The notes under the pieces were generated by a model. The model saw only the letters and a program-made list of their open reading frames with translations, was not told the DNA's origin and made no database searches. Made by a program: the position numbers and the translations under genes. 63,589 bases of DNA from Suilimivivens sp964402925 (GTDB lineage Bacteria; Bacillota; Clostridia; Lachnospirales; Lachnospiraceae): NCBI GenBank assembly GCA_964402925.1, contig CAYOED010000010.1, forward strand, positions 1 to 63,589, in the 5' to 3' direction. Shown piece by piece: positions 17,412 through 27,045 of this stretch (its first letter is position 1; every line of letters starts with the position of its first letter).

Positions 17412-18689
17412 ATGTCAATAAAATTATCAATTATCGTTCCGATATATAATGTTGAGAGGTATTTAGCTGAGTGCTTAGAAAGTCTCCTGCTACAATCGAT
17501 AGAAGGGTTGGAGATAGTTTGTGTTAATGACGGATCAACAGATTCATCACTGCAAATAGTTGAAGAATTTATGAATCGAGATAGACGTATAGTTTTGATT
17601 GATAAAGAAAATTCAGGTTATGGAGATTCGGTGAATTGTGGTATTAGAGCTTCAAAGGGAGAGTACATAGGTATTGTTGAGAGTGATGACATTGCGGTTG
17701 AGAATGCGTTTGAAATTCTTTTAGAAAAAGCAGTTTTGTCCGAAGCCGATGTAGTTAAGGGAAATTATTACTTATACACTTCTAAAAATGACGATATCGT
17801 TTTGTTTGAAAATCTTAAGGATGTTCCTTATAATAGGGTAATTAATTCTAACGAATGCGAACGTTTGTTTTTTGTAGGACCTTCAATATGGAGTGGAATA
17901 TACAGAAAAGATTTTCTATTTAATAATGAAATAAGCTTTTTGGATACCCCAGGTGCGTCTTATCAGGATACATCATTTGCATTTAAAGTGTGGGCATGTG
18001 CGCAGAAAGTGCTATTAATACCAGATCCGGTTATATACTATAGGCAAGATAACTCGGAATCTTCAAGTAATAATAGTAAGAAAGTATTCGATATATTTAA
18101 GGAAACAAACGAGATGTCGGATTTTCTTGTCCGGAAAAAACTAGAGCGCTTTATGCCACAGTGTATGTTGGCAAAATTTAGAGGTTTAAAATGGAGTATG
18201 GATAGACTGCAAGGCACAGATAAGATTCGCTTTTTGACAAAAATGCATATTGATGCAAAAAGGGATTGCATTAACGGATATTTAAAGCGTGAATATTGGA
18301 ATTGGTATGACTGGATGATTATTAATAATATTATTTTTAATTTGCATGATTTTTCAAAATTGCTTGCAGGAGGATGCGAAAGTAAATTTGCAAATGAAGT
18401 AATTTATAATGTTCTAAAAACAATAAATCCGGTATATGTGTTTGGCACGGGAAAATATGGAGAGAGTCTTTATGATGAACTGGATAGTGTAGGAATCCAT
18501 GTTGATGGTTTTATAGTGAAAAATCAAAATGAGGTTGTGGAATCTGCAAGTAAGGTGCCATTCGTGAATATAAAGTCTGTAAATGTAGAGAGTTTGATTC
18601 TAATTAATTCTGTAGATATATTTAAAAATGAACTATTAGATATTTTAGATAATTATGGTTTAAATAATTATATTGAAATGGAAATGTAA
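17412..18689 (+). CDS. family 2 glycosyltransferase with C-terminal Rossmann-like module
   Basis: A 425-residue protein with an N-terminal GT-A domain (LSIIVPIYNVERYLAE, CVNDGSTDSS, then VESDDIAVE, a typical EXDD site) and, at about 338-425, the locus module placed C-terminally (VYVFGTGKYGESLYDEL, then GFIVKNQNEVV). GGAGG at 17403-17407 sets the start. The 105-base gap before it is the largest inside this part of the operon and shows nothing notable. The related fold with the module at either end suggests a shared function, such as binding a common ligand or scaffold. Confidence 0.86.
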   Translation: MSIKLSIIVPIYNVERYLAECLESLLLQSIEGLEIVCVNDGSTDSSLQIVEEFMNRDRRIVLIDKENSGYGDSVNCGIRASKGEYIGIVESDDIAVENAFEILLEKAVLSEADVVKGNYYLYTSKNDDIVLFENLKDVPYNRVINSNECERLFFVGPSIWSGIYRKDFLFNNEISFLDTPGASYQDTSFAFKVWACAQKVLLIPDPVIYYRQDNSESSSNNSKKVFDIFKETNEMSDFLVRKKLERFMPQCMLAKFRGLKWSMDRLQGTDKIRFLTKMHIDAKRDCINGYLKREYWNWYDWMIINNIIFNLHDFSKLLAGGCESKFANEVIYNVLKTINPVYVFGTGKYGESLYDELDSVGIHVDGFIVKNQNEVVESASKVPFVNIKSVNVESLILINSVDIFKNELLDILDNYGLNNYIEMEM

Positions 18690-18704
18690 TTAGGAGTTGT
18701 ATAA

Positions 18705-20948
18705 ATGCAGCAGAAGAATAATACTGATAAGAAATTTCTGTCTGAGTTACAGAAGGGGATACTGATATGGTATCCTTGGAAGAAAGGGGCAAAGTGTCTT
18801 CTCATAGGGAATGAAGTTGTCTCACTTAAAGAACTATTAGATACTTATTTTGTTAATACAGATGTAATATCAATCGATGAAAGTTGTAATTTAAGCTTTA
18901 TAGAAGTGCATAAAAAGGAATATGACTATGTAATTGCAATAGGTATTCTTGAGAGATTAAGTCAACCAGTATGCGTTTTAAAGGGATGGCTTAAGTTATT
19001 GATGGATAATGGAGTGCTGTTGTTAGGGGCAGATAACAGGCTAGGTCTTAGGTATTTCTGTGGACTTAAGGATCCTTTTACAAAACACTGTTTTGATGGA
19101 ATTGAAAATTATTGTAGGTACGATAGTAAGTATTTGTTTGAGAAAGGAGGACGATGCTATTCGGCAGCAGAAATCAAAAAAATACTAAAAGAAAGTGGGA
19201 TAAATGATTTCAAATTTTATTCCGTTTTTCCAAATTTGAATATGCCACAATTTATATATGCAGATGATTTTTTGCCTAATGAAGATTTGTCGATTAGATA
19301 TCTTCCGGTATATGAAAATCCGGACACGGTATTTTTAAAGGAAGAGTACATTTTAGAGGACTTGATAGAGAATGGGATGTTTCATTCAATGGCGAATTCA
19401 TATGTAGTTGAATGCAATAAAAATGGCAGGTTTGCAGATGTAAAACATGTGACTTTGTCTTTGGACAGAGGGAAGGAAAAAGCATTAGCAACGATTATAA
19501 AAACTAATGACATAGTTCTAAAAAGGGCATTATATGCGGAGGGAAAAGCCCAGCTTGCAAAATTGGTTCGCAATCATGAAGATTTGAAGAGACATGGGGT
19601 TTGTGTGATTGATTCATGGATTGATAAAGAAGATTATGCAATGCCATTTGTGGAAGGAAAAGTGGCGTTAGTCTATTTAAGGAATTTATTGCTTAAAGAT
19701 AAGGATAAATTTATTAAGGCAATGGATCATTTTAGGGAAATAATTATTGAATCATCGAACCATGTGGAAGATGAGAGTGAAGATATGGGGGTCATTTTGG
19801 AACGCGGTTATATTGATATGGTTCCTTTAAATTGTTTTTTTATTAATGATGATTTTTATTTTTTTGATCAAGAATTTTATTTTGAAAAATTCCCAGCAAA
19901 TGCGATTATATATAGGATGATAATTATTACTTATAATGGTAATAAAGACATGGAAGCTATATTGCCGATGAATTTCTTCTTGGAGAGATATGGGCTACTG
20001 AACCGGCTTATGCTTTGGTTTGAGTTAGCAACGGGGTTTGTAAAAGAACTTCGAAACGAAAATGTATGGTTCGGTTTTAGACAGAGGTATCAGCGGATGG
20101 AAAAAATTGTTGAAATAAATAGAAGTGAACTTGATGAAACAAAATATTACGATACATTGTTGGATAAATGTTTTTTAAACATGATGGATAAGAAGATTTG
20201 CGTATTTGGAACAGGAAGATTTGCAGAAAAATTTATGGCAATGTATGGTAAGGATTATGAAATAGTAACGGTTATAGACAATAATTCAGAGAAGTGGGGA
20301 TTGGACTGGCATGGATATAAGATTGAGCCGCCAGATTCTTTGAGAAATATCGATCCAAATGTATACAAAGTAATTGTTTGTATTAAACAGTATAAAGATG
20401 TAGTAAAGCAGCTCTTGATGCTGAACGTTACTAATATAGGCATTTATGATGCGCATTATATATATCCCGGTAGACAAGCTGAAATACCAAAACCGCACAT
20501 GAATATCGCAGAAGAAAAGAAAAGATATCATATAGGTTATATCGCAGGAGTATTTGATTTGTACCATATAGGACATCTGAATATGTTTAGACGGGCAAAA
20601 GAACAGTGTGATTATCTAATAGTTGGCGTAGTGACAGATGAGGGAGTGAGAACTGGAAAAAATCGAGATCCATTTATACCATTTGATGAACGAATTGAAC
20701 TAGTAAGGGCATGTAGGTATGTGGATGAAGCAGTGGAGATTCCATATGTATATTGCAGAACGCCAGATGCATTTGAAAAATACCATTTTGATGTCCAGTT
20801 TTCGGGCTCAGATTATGAAAACGATGAAGGCTGGCTGGCTATGAAAAGATACTTGGAGGAACATGGGGCAAATATGGTTTTCTTTCCATACACACAGCAG
20901 ACAAGTTCAACAAAGATAAAAGCTTTAATTGAAGAAAAATTAGTATAG
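18705..20948 (+). CDS. methyltransferase-like / kinase-like / Rossmann module / cytidylyltransferase fusion
   Basis: A 747-residue multidomain protein. (1) Residues 1 to about 165 are a class I methyltransferase-like domain whose motif I is degraded (CLLIGNEVVSL), with LKGWLKLLMDNGVLLLG after it. (2) About 205-440 resembles a small-molecule kinase fold, with GYIDMVPLN at about 368 as the catalytic-loop-like site and FFDQEF at about 388 as the metal-site-like motif. (3) About 496-595 is the locus module (ICVFGTGRFAEKF, VIDNNSEKWG). (4) About 604-747 is a complete cytidylyltransferase with HIGH and QTSSTKI motifs, close to the enzyme at 1234. It could phosphorylate an alcohol and then activate it with CTP. 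Domains 3 and 4 are firm, 1 fair, and 2 my inference. Confidence 0.75.
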   Translation: MQQKNNTDKKFLSELQKGILIWYPWKKGAKCLLIGNEVVSLKELLDTYFVNTDVISIDESCNLSFIEVHKKEYDYVIAIGILERLSQPVCVLKGWLKLLMDNGVLLLGADNRLGLRYFCGLKDPFTKHCFDGIENYCRYDSKYLFEKGGRCYSAAEIKKILKESGINDFKFYSVFPNLNMPQFIYADDFLPNEDLSIRYLPVYENPDTVFLKEEYILEDLIENGMFHSMANSYVVECNKNGRFADVKHVTLSLDRGKEKALATIIKTNDIVLKRALYAEGKAQLAKLVRNHEDLKRHGVCVIDSWIDKEDYAMPFVEGKVALVYLRNLLLKDKDKFIKAMDHFREIIIESSNHVEDESEDMGVILERGYIDMVPLNCFFINDDFYFFDQEFYFEKFPANAIIYRMIIITYNGNKDMEAILPMNFFLERYGLLNRLMLWFELATGFVKELRNENVWFGFRQRYQRMEKIVEINRSELDETKYYDTLLDKCFLNMMDKKICVFGTGRFAEKFMAMYGKDYEIVTVIDNNSEKWGLDWHGYKIEPPDSLRNIDPNVYKVIVCIKQYKDVVKQLLMLNVTNIGIYDAHYIYPGRQAEIPKPHMNIAEEKKRYHIGYIAGVFDLYHIGHLNMFRRAKEQCDYLIVGVVTDEGVRTGKNRDPFIPFDERIELVRACRYVDEAVEIPYVYCRTPDAFEKYHFDVQFSGSDYENDEGWLAMKRYLEEHGANMVFFPYTQQTSSTKIKALIEEKLV

Positions 20949-20967
20949 AATATAAGGATAATATAGG

Positions 20968-22299
20968 ATGAGTAGAGAAAAAATAATTAACATTGTGCAA
21001 GGAATAGTAGTTGTTTTATTTTTTATAGGAGTATTAGTGATTGGCTTGTACCCTTTTGCTAATAGAGACTTGGTTTTGAAAGTGGAAACAACAGATGGAA
21101 GCCAAATGATAAGCTTGTCAGCATCGGCAATTGCTGAAAATGAAAAAATAGCATTGAGTTTTGATGAAGAGAATGAAGTTAATATAAAGAGTATATATGT
21201 ATATCGTGATTTTGCGTCTGTAAGAATTTATGAGATTAATTATGTAGCACTTCCGGCTTATATCGAAGATATCCAAAATGGCGAGATGCATTTTTTAGAT
21301 GATTGCTTGGTAATATCAGGATCAGATGGTGTGCATTTTTCATTAAGTGAAAGCGAAAGTACTGTAATCCGTGGTTTGTCTCAATCATATATTGTAGAGA
21401 GAATCGTGTTGATAGCATGGTGGTTTGCTTTTTGTATATTTGCAGTGATTGCATGCAATATAGTTGGAGAAAAGACAGGTAAACAAAAAACGAATAATCA
21501 TGGAATGCTATATGATATTAGAAAGTTTTTTGTGGACTTGGGGAAATATAGACAATATATAGTTTTTGCAGCAAAAGCAGATTTAAAAGCAGAAGTGGCT
21601 GACTCATATTTAAATCGACTTTGGTGGCTTTTAGAACCTTTTTTCAGCATGATGGTTTACGTAATAGTTTTTGGAAAGGTAATGGGACGAGCAATTGATA
21701 ATTATGCAACATATATATTTTCAGCATTATTAATGTGGAGTTTTTTTAATAAAACAATTAATTATAGCGTGAAGTTGGTTCGTAATAATAAAGATATTGT
21801 TAGTAAGGTATATGTTCCTAAATCGGTTTTACTAATTTCTAATATGGTACTTAATTTCTATAAGCTGTTATTTTCTTTGATTGTATTATTACCGATGTTG
21901 ATTATTTTTAAAGTGGATATAGGGGTTAATATCTTTGGAATAATTCCAGCCTATGTGCTTATGATATTATTTTCATTTGGAATAGGAATGTTTTTCTTAC
22001 ATTTTGGAGTTTATATAGATGATTTGGCTTATGCAGTCGGAATATTGTTAAATATGCTAATGTTCTTATCAGGCACATTTTATGACGTGATAACAGGTTT
22101 ACCGACTCCGTTAAATCAAATAATGTTAGCAATTAATCCAGTGGCGCTGTTTATTGATACAATGAGAAATGCGCTTTTATACAATAGAATGGACAATGTG
22201 CCGCTAATTTGTGTTTGGATAGTGTTATCATTACTTATTAGCTGGGTGGGAATCCATGTAGTATATAAGAATGAAAATGGGTATGTAAAGGTGGTTTAA
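20968..22299 (+). CDS. polysaccharide ABC transporter, permease (Wzm/TagG/KpsM type)
   Basis: A 443-residue ABC-2 permease. The usual six-helix core lies at about 215-440 (LLEPFFSMMVYVIVFGKVMG, then a VSKVYVPKSVLL block typical of O-antigen/teichoic acid exporters). It is preceded by an unusual extra part: a membrane helix at about 9-30, roughly 110 residues predicted outside the cell, and a second helix at about 145-170. Ordinary family members are about 260-280 residues. With the ATPase that follows after one base, it should export the lipid-linked polymer. The extra domain may bind the glycan or an outer partner. Confidence 0.88.
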   Translation: MSREKIINIVQGIVVVLFFIGVLVIGLYPFANRDLVLKVETTDGSQMISLSASAIAENEKIALSFDEENEVNIKSIYVYRDFASVRIYEINYVALPAYIEDIQNGEMHFLDDCLVISGSDGVHFSLSESESTVIRGLSQSYIVERIVLIAWWFAFCIFAVIACNIVGEKTGKQKTNNHGMLYDIRKFFVDLGKYRQYIVFAAKADLKAEVADSYLNRLWWLLEPFFSMMVYVIVFGKVMGRAIDNYATYIFSALLMWSFFNKTINYSVKLVRNNKDIVSKVYVPKSVLLISNMVLNFYKLLFSLIVLLPMLIIFKVDIGVNIFGIIPAYVLMILFSFGIGMFFLHFGVYIDDLAYAVGILLNMLMFLSGTFYDVITGLPTPLNQIMLAINPVALFIDTMRNALLYNRMDNVPLICVWIVLSLLISWVGIHVVYKNENGYVKVV

Positions 22300-22300
22300 T

Positions 22301-23029
22301 ATGAAAGAAATTGCATTGGAAGTACGAAATGTCAGTATTGATTATCGAAATTTGACACATATGTCTTTACATCAGATATTGGCTAAAGATGGGGTGAAGA
22401 AAATGGACATTGTTAGAGCGGTTGATGATGTGTCATTTTCTGTAAACCAAGGTGAAATACTTGGGATTGTGGGGAGAAATGGGTCAGGAAAGACAACATT
22501 ATTGCGTTCAATTGCGGGGATTTTTCAGCCTGATGAAGGTGTAATCGATACCAAAGGGAATAAAGTGTCATTAATGGCGATAGGCATCGGTTTTAACGGA
22601 AATAATACTGGAAGGGAAAACATTTTAAAATCAGGAATGCTTTTGGGATGTGAATTAGACTATATAAAGGATCGAATAGATGACATTATCGATTTTTCAG
22701 AGCTTGGCGAGTTTATTGATAGACCAGTCCGTACATATTCTTCTGGTATGTATTCTAAATTGTCTTTTGCTGTTACTGCTATTCTTGATACGGATATTAT
22801 GTTGGTGGATGAAGTGCTTAGCGTTGGAGATGAGCATTTTCGTAAAAAAAGTTTTAAAAAAATGGAAGAACTGATGCTAAGCGATAGAACGGTTTTAATT
22901 GTATCACATGCAACAGACACACTGAAAAAATTTTGTGACAAAATACTTTGGATAAATGATGGAAAACTTGTGAGTTTTGGAGAAACAGAAGAAATTTTGA
23001 GCGAGTACGATAAGTTTATGCAATTATAA
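22301..23029 (+). CDS. polysaccharide ABC transporter, ATP-binding subunit (Wzt/TagH/KpsT type)
   Basis: A 242-residue ATPase with Walker A GRNGSGKTTLL at about residues 58-68, signature YSSGMYSKLSFA, Walker B IMLVDEVLSVGD and a switch histidine in IVSHATDTL. The signature YSSGM and the VGD after Walker B are typical of polysaccharide and teichoic acid exporters. There is no C-terminal carbohydrate-binding domain as in Wzt of E. coli O9a, so it is of the KpsT/short TagH type. It begins one base after the permease stop, with AAGGTGG upstream. Confidence 0.93.
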   Translation: MKEIALEVRNVSIDYRNLTHMSLHQILAKDGVKKMDIVRAVDDVSFSVNQGEILGIVGRNGSGKTTLLRSIAGIFQPDEGVIDTKGNKVSLMAIGIGFNGNNTGRENILKSGMLLGCELDYIKDRIDDIIDFSELGEFIDRPVRTYSSGMYSKLSFAVTAILDTDIMLVDEVLSVGDEHFRKKSFKKMEELMLSDRTVLIVSHATDTLKKFCDKILWINDGKLVSFGETEEILSEYDKFMQL

Positions 23030-23048
23030 AAGATAGAGGAAAGATTCA

Positions 23049-25319
23049 TTGGCAAAGGTTAATATAGAATTTTACAGACAAGTTAAGGATCCAGATAGGC
23101 TAATTAGTGGAAGTGTTAGAGTTATTGATTCATATATAAGAGCGATAGGGAATGAGGTATGTGATGAGGCACTTAGAAATGATTCAAGAGAAGAGATTAA
23201 ATTTCATTTAGGATCGGAGCGGCAATCAACGATATCATGGTATCCATTTAAAAAAGATTGTACAGTGCTTGAGGTGGGAGGAGAGTTCGGAGCAATCACT
23301 GGAGAATTATGTGATAAGGCTTCTTATGTAGTTGTGACAGAGCCTTCTCTTTTTCGCGTTGAGGCAATTAGAGAAAGATATAAGAGAAGAGAAAACTTAG
23401 AAATTTTCGCTGGTGATGTAATGGATATGGAATTGGCATATCGTTTTGATTATATTATCATCTTGGATATGGTAAATAAAATTGGGAATCATGCGGTGGC
23501 AGACGTTCCGTATATTAGAGCTTTGGGGCATTTGCAGAAATTCCTGAAAGAAGATGGAAAGCTTCTTCTTGCAGACGAGAATCTTTATAGCATTTTGCGA
23601 TGTCAGCAGAGTGACGGAGCGTTAAATCCTTGGAACCATGCTAGGTGTCTATACAAAAAACAGATAATGTCTATTTTAGAACAATCAGGCTTTCAATTTG
23701 CCAAGTTTTTTTATCCGCTTCCAAGTTATCAGCTTGTAGGGAGGGTGTATTCTGATGAAGCGCTGCCAACCGCAGCGGAGTGGAATTGCCTATCAAATTA
23801 CTTCTGTGTAGATCAAAATTTCCTTGTTGTGAACATGGATTTAATTTCAAGGCTTATTGAAAATGATATGTTCCCATTTTTAGCACCAGCGTTTTTTATT
23901 GAAGCAGGAAGAATGGATAACCTGTCAGAAATAGAAAAGGTGGATGTTCTGTTTGATGACAGCTATGAATTACCTATGCTAGGGTTTGATTGGGCGCAGC
24001 ATGGTTATAGTTCTTTGCAGGAGGCTATTGAAAAACATAGATTAAAAATTGCAGGACCCGTTAATGATATATGTAAATATGGACAACAAGTACGGCTAAA
24101 ATCAGCAATTCTTAATATTGATCAGGACCATGCAGTTTTGGAGAAGGTATTAGAAGTAGAACTTGATCTTCTTAGAAAATTGAAACAAGTTTGTGAAAGA
24201 CATGGACTGCAGTTGTATGCTATGTATGGCACACTGCTTGGTGCAGTTAGAAATGCAGGTGTTATTCCGGGAGATGATGATATTGATGTTGCGCTATCAA
24301 GAGAAGATTATAACAAACTTCTTACATTAGAGAGTGAATTTACAGATCAGTATTTCCTGCAAACTCCGTTTAACGATGATTGTTTTTATGGAGGATATTT
24401 AAAACTTCGAAATAGAAATACTACAGCTATTCATCCTCAAAACTGGTGGGTAAACTGTTGTGAAGGAATTGGAATAGATATATTTCCAATGGATAGCGGA
24501 TTTGCCGATTCTGTTAAGGAAAAGAAGAAGCAGAGAAAGATAAAACATTTGCAAAGGCTGCTGTACGCTAAGGCATATGGGTATTTTCCTGCTTTTTTGG
24601 ATATGAAGCTATTAAAGTGGAAGTGTTATAAATATATTGGAAAATTTTTTTCTCGTGAGAAACTCACAAATAAGTTAAATTATGCATTGGAAGAAACTGA
24701 CGGAAGCAAGTCTGCACCATTTGGTATTTATACACATTATCTTGGAGGCAGAGAACCAAGATGGTTGGATAGAAAAGCATTTTCAGAGTCTACCATTTTT
24801 TCATATGACGGAATTAATCTTTTGGCACCAGCAGGATGGGATAAAATTTTGTGTATGTTGTATGGAGATAATTATATGAACCCTCATCCTTGGTATGAAG
24901 GAAAGCGTAGGCATGGTTTTTATGATGTAGAACTACCATATCAAATGCATAAGGCACATTTCAGCGGATTATTTTGCCCGGCACCGGAGGTCACGCAAGA
25001 GATTATTCTGTTTGGAGATGGTCTTTTATACGAAGCTTATTTTGAGAAATATGGTTCCAGCTATGTTCCGTCAGCTATTGTTTCGCTTACCAATACTATA
25101 GTAGAAAAGCAGGTTCATGGTATAAAGGTAAAGACAATGGAGGAGTTTCAGCAGGCGGTGCCGGACGATATTTATCCTGTTGTTTGCGCAATTGATATTC
25201 GCAAAGCGCAGAAGATGATGCATGAGGTAGGAATTCAGGAGTATCATATATTTCTGAAGGTAAGGGAATGGATTTTACTGGCTAATTATACATTTGCATT
25301 GAGCGAATTAGAAAAGTAG
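23049..25319 (+). CDS. methyltransferase-LicD fusion with C-terminal Rossmann-like module
   Basis: A 756-residue protein from a TTG start at 23049, with GAGGA at 23036-23040. Residues about 60-230 are a class I methyltransferase with an intact motif I (VLEVGGEFGAITG at about 72-86) and LKEDGKLLLADE. Residues about 370-630 are a LicD domain (MYGTLLGAVRNAGVIPGDDDIDVA). About 649-756 is the locus module (IILFGDGLLYEAYF), without the usual acidic loop. The N-terminal part is a paralogue of the 18705 protein (shared WYPFKK/WYPWKK and LIENDMF/LIENGMF blocks). It may methylate and transfer a phospho-group onto the glycan. Confidence 0.82.
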   Translation: MAKVNIEFYRQVKDPDRLISGSVRVIDSYIRAIGNEVCDEALRNDSREEIKFHLGSERQSTISWYPFKKDCTVLEVGGEFGAITGELCDKASYVVVTEPSLFRVEAIRERYKRRENLEIFAGDVMDMELAYRFDYIIILDMVNKIGNHAVADVPYIRALGHLQKFLKEDGKLLLADENLYSILRCQQSDGALNPWNHARCLYKKQIMSILEQSGFQFAKFFYPLPSYQLVGRVYSDEALPTAAEWNCLSNYFCVDQNFLVVNMDLISRLIENDMFPFLAPAFFIEAGRMDNLSEIEKVDVLFDDSYELPMLGFDWAQHGYSSLQEAIEKHRLKIAGPVNDICKYGQQVRLKSAILNIDQDHAVLEKVLEVELDLLRKLKQVCERHGLQLYAMYGTLLGAVRNAGVIPGDDDIDVALSREDYNKLLTLESEFTDQYFLQTPFNDDCFYGGYLKLRNRNTTAIHPQNWWVNCCEGIGIDIFPMDSGFADSVKEKKKQRKIKHLQRLLYAKAYGYFPAFLDMKLLKWKCYKYIGKFFSREKLTNKLNYALEETDGSKSAPFGIYTHYLGGREPRWLDRKAFSESTIFSYDGINLLAPAGWDKILCMLYGDNYMNPHPWYEGKRRHGFYDVELPYQMHKAHFSGLFCPAPEVTQEIILFGDGLLYEAYFEKYGSSYVPSAIVSLTNTIVEKQVHGIKVKTMEEFQQAVPDDIYPVVCAIDIRKAQKMMHEVGIQEYHIFLKVREWILLANYTFALSELEK

Positions 25320-25337
25320 ATGGAGAGGTTTTCGTAC

Positions 25338-26981
25338 GTGAATTCTAGTATAGAGAATAGGAAATATAAAATAGGATATTGCATGGGGATTTTCAACGTT
25401 GAAAATATAGAAATGTATGGATGGCTTAAAGAGCAGGCTGAGTTATGTGACAAATTCATCTTGGGTATTCCTGATGAATGGATTATGGCTCGTTTGTTTG
25501 GAGATGTGCGACCGTATAATGCAGAGGTGGAAAAGCAGTTTTGGATGAATTGCGGTTGGTTTTATGATGTAGTGATTTTGGATGCTGAACATCTAAGTTA
25601 CCAGAAAATTTATGAAGAACTTCAATTTGATGCGTGCTTTTATGGGGCTGAATATGGTTTGCCCTTTGAGGAAGATAAGATTTTTATGGCGGAGCATGGC
25701 GTTTCTTTCATTTCTCTTATGCCAGAAAAACATATTAGAATTGATGGCGGGGGAGCATTAAGACTTTGCATTGAAGACTTACAGAGAGAGCAGAAAGTTG
25801 TTCTTTTTGGAACAGGAGTATATTTTGATGTTTATATAAACGAATATGCCGGATTAGGGAAAAAATATTTGCCGGCATATGCAGTTGACAATGATTCTGA
25901 TAAATGGAATACAGAGAAGAATGGTGTCAAAATAATGGAACCATCAGTCTTGCTAAAGGAAAAAGTTGAGGATGTCCTGGTTGTCATTTGTAGTAAGAAC
26001 TTTGTAGAGATGCTTCAGCAATTGCAGAAATTAGGCAAATTCAATTATCGTACATTGCGATTTATAAATGAGGTTTCATTACTTGAGGAATTTGCAATTA
26101 CTTCGGCAGAGGAGAGAGTGTACTTAAAAAAATCACATGATATATTAGTTACTCTTATGGCGGAGTTTGATAGAGTATGCCGGGAAAATCAGCTTCATTA
26201 CTATATTATATGTGGATCATTAATTGGCGTTGTCAGACATAAAGACCTGATACCATGGGATGATGACATCGATCTTGCGATGCCAAGGGCGGATTTTAAG
26301 AAACTCAGGAAAATTGCTAAAAAGAAATGGTCCAAGAAGAATGACACTTTCGTGTATCTTGATTATGATGATTTGGGAGGAGGTGCGTTCCTTGACTGTA
26401 TGCCCAGACTATTCTACATGAAAGAGAATTTGCCGACCAAGTGCTTTGACAAAGTATATGGGAAGGCAACGGCTGATGTAGACAATAGAATGTTTCTCGA
26501 TATTTATGTTATGGATAATGCTCATGAGAATGAGAAGGTTCATATGTTTATCATAAATATGATGAAAGGAATTTATAATTTGTGTATGGGTCATAGAGCA
26601 AACATCAATTATGATGAATACAAGGCTATAGTTCCGGATAGTACGATTAGACTGATGAAAGTTATCCATACAATAGGAAAGTTTTTGCCGTTAAAGGTTT
26701 TGACTTTTTGCTATGATATTCTGGCACAAAGCGCTAATCAAAATAAAAGCTGTAAAAATTATATTATGGATTCCTGTGCAATCAGATGTATTGAACTTAA
26801 ATACCCTAAGGAGCATTTCGGCGAAGGGTTAAGGCTTCCGTTTGCAAATATTGAAGTTATGGTGCCTTCTGATTATGATGCACAGCTGAAAGCAATGCGA
26901 TATCAGAATTATATGGAATTTCCAAGAATGTCTGTAAGAAAGCCGTCCCACTACTTTAATTCTGATATAGAAATTTGGTAG
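25338..26981 (+). CDS. degenerate cytidylyltransferase / Rossmann module / LicD fusion
   Basis: About 547 residues. Residues 8 to about 140 align with cytidylyltransferases (YKIGYCMGIFNVENIEM) but the HxGH motif is gone (NVENIEM in its place) and the ISTT motif is absent, so catalysis is unlikely. About 151-250 is the locus module (VVLFGTGVYFDVYI, AVDNDSDKW). About 265-547 is a LicD domain (IICGSLIGVVRHKDLIPWDDDIDLA). I prefer GTG 25338, spaced 9 bases after GGAGAGG; ATG 25320, abutting the previous stop, has no ribosome site. The protein may be a LicD transferase with a substrate-sensing pseudo-nucleotidyltransferase. Confidence 0.82.
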   Translation: MNSSIENRKYKIGYCMGIFNVENIEMYGWLKEQAELCDKFILGIPDEWIMARLFGDVRPYNAEVEKQFWMNCGWFYDVVILDAEHLSYQKIYEELQFDACFYGAEYGLPFEEDKIFMAEHGVSFISLMPEKHIRIDGGGALRLCIEDLQREQKVVLFGTGVYFDVYINEYAGLGKKYLPAYAVDNDSDKWNTEKNGVKIMEPSVLLKEKVEDVLVVICSKNFVEMLQQLQKLGKFNYRTLRFINEVSLLEEFAITSAEERVYLKKSHDILVTLMAEFDRVCRENQLHYYIICGSLIGVVRHKDLIPWDDDIDLAMPRADFKKLRKIAKKKWSKKNDTFVYLDYDDLGGGAFLDCMPRLFYMKENLPTKCFDKVYGKATADVDNRMFLDIYVMDNAHENEKVHMFIINMMKGIYNLCMGHRANINYDEYKAIVPDSTIRLMKVIHTIGKFLPLKVLTFCYDILAQSANQNKSCKNYIMDSCAIRCIELKYPKEHFGEGLRLPFANIEVMVPSDYDAQLKAMRYQNYMEFPRMSVRKPSHYFNSDIEIW

Positions 26982-27045
26982 TAGATGTTTTAGGATAAGT
27001 GTTATATTTTTTGTAAACTGCAAAAGGGAAAATGAGGTGGTTTTT

